DNA of 10,130 bases from BMS3ABIN04 sp965554225 (GTDB lineage Bacteria; Bacteroidota; Ignavibacteria; Ignavibacteriales; Melioribacteraceae): contig CBEVZC010000109.1 of NCBI GenBank assembly GCA_965554225.1, forward strand, positions 1 through 10,130. Reading direction: 5' to 3'. Positions 7,727-10,130 of this stretch are shown piece by piece. The notes beneath the pieces were generated by a model, which saw nothing but the letters and a program-made list of their open reading frames with translations, was not told where the DNA came from and ran no database searches. Each line of letters begins with the position of its first letter. Position 1 is the first letter of the stretch. The translations under genes and the position numbers were made by a program.

Positions 7727-7978
7727 ATGTCTGAGGTTATTGCTGATCAACAAGTTTCAAACCCAATTCCCGAACTGATAAGTGATGAAATATTTGAAGT
7801 TTTAACTTCAAGGGGATTAATCCACGAACGTTCTGTAAGAGATTATTTAATTCGGAAAAAATTTAGAACATTACGTTCGGCAAAATTAAGTGCTGGAGAT
7901 GCTATTGATACGCTTCGTGAAGAGTATCCATATCTCCAATTTGATACAATTAGAAAAATTGTATATCAACCTATTTAG
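7727..7978 (+). CDS. Small uncharacterised protein, possibly helix-turn-helix
   Basis: An 83-residue soluble protein without signal peptide or membrane segment. It is not recognised as a named family. It appears helical, with a basic middle (RDYLIRKKFRTLRSAK, about residues 38-53) followed by GDAIDTLREEYPYL and a C-terminal DTIRKIVYQ. The pattern of a short helix, a turn after YPYLQF and a DTIRKI helix resembles the second half of a helix-turn-helix, so a DNA- or RNA-binding role is possible. This is inference from residue pattern only. The case for a real gene is the GGAGG ribosome binding site at ideal spacing, normal codon use, and its own 199-base upstream region. It follows the response regulator on the same strand, but the gap suggests separate transcription. 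Confidence 0.8.
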   Translation: MSEVIADQQVSNPIPELISDEIFEVLTSRGLIHERSVRDYLIRKKFRTLRSAKLSAGDAIDTLREEYPYLQFDTIRKIVYQPI

Positions 7979-8007
7979 ATATAAAATAGAAATATTTGTG
8001 TAAAATA

Positions 8008-8034
8008 AGTAATAAATCGTTTTGGTTTATTATT
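8008..8034 (+). terminator. Weak AT-rich hairpin after the small gene
   Basis: An 11-bp stem (8008-8018 with 8024-8034), including two G-T pairs, with a 5-base loop, about 30 bases after the stop at 7978. There is no clear T run after it. It may be an mRNA 3' end or chance in AT-rich sequence. Confidence 0.25.
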
Positions 8035-8174
8035 CTGTATCGAATGAGATTTGAATCTTTTCAGATCATTTCAGAGTCAAGGTTTTTAGATGTTTTCGGG
8101 ATTTCTAAAAATTGCAAGTGAAGATCTTTAGTTCAAAAATATTTTTCTTCTGCTTTTCTTGTCCCATTAAGTTT

Positions 8175-8206
8175 AGAGGCTGTTCAATCTGGAAACAGCC
8201 TCTTTT
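8175..8206 (+). terminator. Rho-independent terminator, plus strand (possibly shared)
   Basis: Perfect 10-bp GC-containing stem agaggctgtt (8175-8184) / aacagcctct (8194-8203) with a 9-base loop and a run of T ending at 8206. It lies between the convergent small gene (+) and coiled-coil gene (-). The T run fits plus-strand transcription; reading the other way it is a stem 10 bases past the stop with only a poor T run. Confidence 0.75.
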
Positions 8207-8212
8207 GTAATA

Positions 8213-9538
8213 TTAACTTTCATCTTCTTCTTGATCTTCTTTGGGTAGTTCCGACGTTATAATTTCTACTTTTTTCGCCTTTTTCTTTCTGTAAATTACA
8301 AAGAATACTATCAAGGCAATTATTACTATAAGAACAATTAGAATATAGACCATTTTTGAAGTAGTCTTTCCTGCTTTAACTTCCCATTGATTTAATTTTT
8401 CTTCAATAACAGTTTTTTGATTTTGGCTGTAAAGATTGTCTTTTAGTAATATCGGAGACCACTTATTCGAAAATTCTTCTTCCCAAGCAGTTTGAAAATA
8501 GACAAAATCTTGATGATTCTGAATAGGTTTAATTTTAGAATTCTCATTTATATGCTTGTCAATATATTCTATTACATTTTGTTGAAAAGACGAGCCATCG
8601 TAAAAATCTCCAAGGTTTATGTTGAATCCTTTAAAGATGTCGTTTATTGATCTCCAATAAGTACTATCAATGGAATTAGCCCATTTATCAATAAGACTAT
8701 CTACGGTTGATATCTGAGAAGACTCGGTACCATCATCTGAATAAATCGTGGCTAATCGTGGACCGAAATATTCCCATCGAAGTTTGAATTTGCTTTGTTC
8801 GTCTTTTATAGACTCCAAATCCTCCGGTTGGAAAACACCTGCTCTTAATAAATCAATATTATCCTTAAGAAGATTATCCATATTCTCGATTAAATTAGTA
8901 TTTTTAATTTTTGTCGAAATCTCTTTCTTCTCGGCATCATTCATTGATTTAACTCTATACTCAGCTAAGAAAATATTGTCCATAACTTCCATTATTAAAG
9001 AATCTCGGGCTGTAATTCCAGTGCGCAATTTAGATACTAAAGCCGACAAAGAATCGATTGTTTTTGCATTCTTTGTCGGTAATCTGTTAAGACTTAAAAT
9101 TTTAGACAATAAATGTCTGTTTTCCCTTTTTAAGTCCGCAATAGCACTTGATAAACTGTCTAATTCTCTTTCTAAATAATTTACGTTTGTTTTTAGGGTT
9201 GTTACATTTTTTTCTAATGTTTTAATTTTCGCTAGCTTTGCTCCTGTTGTATTTAATTTCTTTTCAAGAACTTCAAAAGAAGAATTAAAATTCTCGGGGT
9301 ATAAAGCTTTGTCTAGTAATTTTTTACTTGGCAAAAACTCTTCTCTAAAATGTTCTATCTCAACTTTTATTGCATTTAATTCTTTTAAATTTTTGGCATA
9401 CTCAATAGCAACTTCAAATGATTTCTGTTTTGATCTAAAATCTTGAGTAATTTTATAATCCGACTGACCGTTAATAATTGAAACTCCGGTTGAAATAAAT
9501 AAAAACAAACAAATAAAATAAAACCTTAATCTGCTCAC
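8213..9538 (-). CDS. Uncharacterised membrane-anchored periplasmic coiled-coil protein
   Basis: A 441-residue protein not recognised as a known family. It has an N-terminal signal peptide (cleavage near IINGQ, about residue 25). A long predicted coiled coil (about residues 40-160) has heptad-like stretches such as LKTNVNYLERELDSL. A further helical region is followed by a more globular part (about 250-390) with many aromatic residues. Near the C-terminus is one strong transmembrane helix (about 396-416), then a 25-residue cytoplasmic tail that begins RKKKAKK and ends acidic. The expected topology is a type I inner-membrane protein with most of its mass in the periplasm. The start is GTG with AAGGAG 7 bases upstream; it overlaps the TAG stop of the preceding lipoprotein gene by one base, indicating translational coupling. 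A role in envelope organisation is plausible, not shown. Confidence 0.85.
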   Translation of the reverse strand: MSRLRFYFICLFLFISTGVSIINGQSDYKITQDFRSKQKSFEVAIEYAKNLKELNAIKVEIEHFREEFLPSKKLLDKALYPENFNSSFEVLEKKLNTTGAKLAKIKTLEKNVTTLKTNVNYLERELDSLSSAIADLKRENRHLLSKILSLNRLPTKNAKTIDSLSALVSKLRTGITARDSLIMEVMDNIFLAEYRVKSMNDAEKKEISTKIKNTNLIENMDNLLKDNIDLLRAGVFQPEDLESIKDEQSKFKLRWEYFGPRLATIYSDDGTESSQISTVDSLIDKWANSIDSTYWRSINDIFKGFNINLGDFYDGSSFQQNVIEYIDKHINENSKIKPIQNHQDFVYFQTAWEEEFSNKWSPILLKDNLYSQNQKTVIEEKLNQWEVKAGKTTSKMVYILIVLIVIIALIVFFVIYRKKKAKKVEIITSELPKEDQEEDES

Positions 9539-9984
9539 TATTTTTCTCCTTGTTTACCGTCTGCATTTAAATAAAATAGATGTTTTTCACCGTCCAAAAG
9601 TTCAATATTAGGCGATCTTTGATTGAATGCGGGTAATTCTATTCCAATTTCAGAAATAAAAATTTTGTTATACAGAACCATTGCTCCATTATTAATATTA
9701 AATACATAAATGTTTTTGAATCCGGGAGCAATCATGTAATAATAACCTTTAACTCCTCTAATGATCCTAACGGTTTCCATGCTCAATTCAGTTGAATCTT
9801 GTTTCTCGGCAAAAAATAATGGTTTTACGTTTACAGTAAAAGAAAATCGGTTTTCTTGAACTGTTCCAGTTGTATCTACGTTTAATACCGATTCCACTGG
9901 CCATGCGAAATCTGCCGGTTCTAATGTTACAGATGCACATCCGATAAGCGAGAGAGTAATAAAGAGAGATATTAGAAATCTCAT
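9538..9984 (-). CDS. Small uncharacterised lipoprotein
   Basis: A 148-residue predicted lipoprotein. The N-terminal signal peptide ends in lipobox LIGC with lipidated Cys16. The mature part is mostly short beta strands (for example RFSFTVNVKPLFF and GYYYMIAPGF) and has no motif I recognise. The start has AAGGAG 5 bases upstream (plus-strand 9990-9995). Its TAG stop overlaps the GTG start of the coiled-coil gene by one base, so the two are one transcription unit and probably work at the same site. The lipoprotein would reach the periplasm-facing side of a membrane; it may act as partner or anchor of the coiled-coil protein (inference). The function is unknown. Confidence 0.85.
   Translation of the reverse strand: MRFLISLFITLSLIGCASVTLEPADFAWPVESVLNVDTTGTVQENRFSFTVNVKPLFFAEKQDSTELSMETVRIIRGVKGYYYMIAPGFKNIYVFNINNGAMVLYNKIFISEIGIELPAFNQRSPNIELLDGEKHLFYLNADGKQGEK
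9546..9551 (-). promoter_or_regulatory. Ribosome binding site inside the lipoprotein gene, supports GTG start
   Basis: On the minus strand AAGGAG lies 7 bases before the GTG whose last plus-strand base is 9538. It sits within the final codons of the lipoprotein gene and fixes a start that keeps the whole signal peptide of the coiled-coil protein. Confidence 0.8.
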
Positions 9985-10113
9985 TTTAGCTCCTTGATTT
10001 TATGTTTTAGATGCTATTAAAATATAAACAAAAATAAAAAAAAATCGAGAATAGAAAGGAATATTTATTTTCTTAGAAAGTTACATAATTATTTCATTTT
10101 TTCAATATATTAT

Positions 10114-10127
10114 TTGATATACATCAA
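10114..10127. promoter_or_regulatory. FNR/CRP-family operator (TTGAT-N4-ATCAA)
   Basis: TTGATATACATCAA is a perfect match to the FNR-type consensus TTGAT-N4-ATCAA. Its centre lies about 136 bases upstream of the lipoprotein start on the minus strand. If placed at -41.5, the start site would fall near 10079, with an AATTAT-like -10 element. It could instead serve a divergent gene beyond the right edge. The regulator is not in the window. Confidence 0.5.
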
Positions 10128-10130
10128 AAA

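Noticed and set aside
8748..9179. 143-residue plus-strand frame opposite the coiled-coil gene
   Set aside because: It has no ribosome binding site or recognisable domain, and lies wholly within a minus-strand gene that has a signal peptide, coiled coil and transmembrane helix.

Overview
The window is AT-rich, densely coded DNA from a Gram-negative bacterium, most likely of the Bacteroidota/Chlorobi group and plausibly an Ignavibacteria-like lineage. The pointers are the remains of a type IX secretion (T9SS) C-terminal sorting domain at the left edge, an OmpA-family protein with thrombospondin type 3 repeats, a PEGA-repeat lipoprotein, and a 14-blade periplasmic 'two-component regulator propeller' sensor. 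Several genes have clear Shine-Dalgarno sequences (GGAGG, AAGGAG, GGAAGG), which are uncommon in classical Bacteroidia but expected in Ignavibacteria-type relatives. The lineage call is inference. No rRNA, tRNA, CRISPR array, insertion sequence or phage gene was seen.

Layout. Positions 1-268 (+) hold the 3' end of a large secreted protein whose T9SS sorting domain appears to have lost its middle and shifted frame. Positions 285-2996 (+) hold two genes 9 bases apart: an OmpA-family outer-membrane protein and a lipoprotein with four PEGA repeats. A perfect 14-bp hairpin separates these from a convergent thioredoxin gene (3049-3423, -). Across a divergent intergenic region lies a two-component pair: a 1072-residue periplasmic-sensing histidine kinase (3651-6869, +) and a NarL/LuxR-type response regulator (6889-7527, +). 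A small unrecognised gene with a strong ribosome binding site follows (7727-7978, +). A hairpin terminator at 8175-8206 separates it from a convergent minus-strand operon (9984-8213) that encodes a small lipoprotein and, overlapping it by one base, a membrane-anchored periplasmic coiled-coil protein. A perfect FNR-type palindrome lies at the right edge, upstream of that operon.

How the genes work together. Most products are predicted to act in the cell envelope. The OmpA and PEGA proteins are probably co-transcribed. The kinase and regulator form an obvious signalling pair, in which an extracytoplasmic ligand is read by the propellers and passed to a LuxR-type DNA-binding domain; ligand and target genes cannot be read from sequence. 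The lipoprotein/coiled-coil pair at the right is translationally coupled and unassigned, and is the best candidate here for an undescribed envelope function. All four intergenic stretches between genes are shorter than 300 bases.
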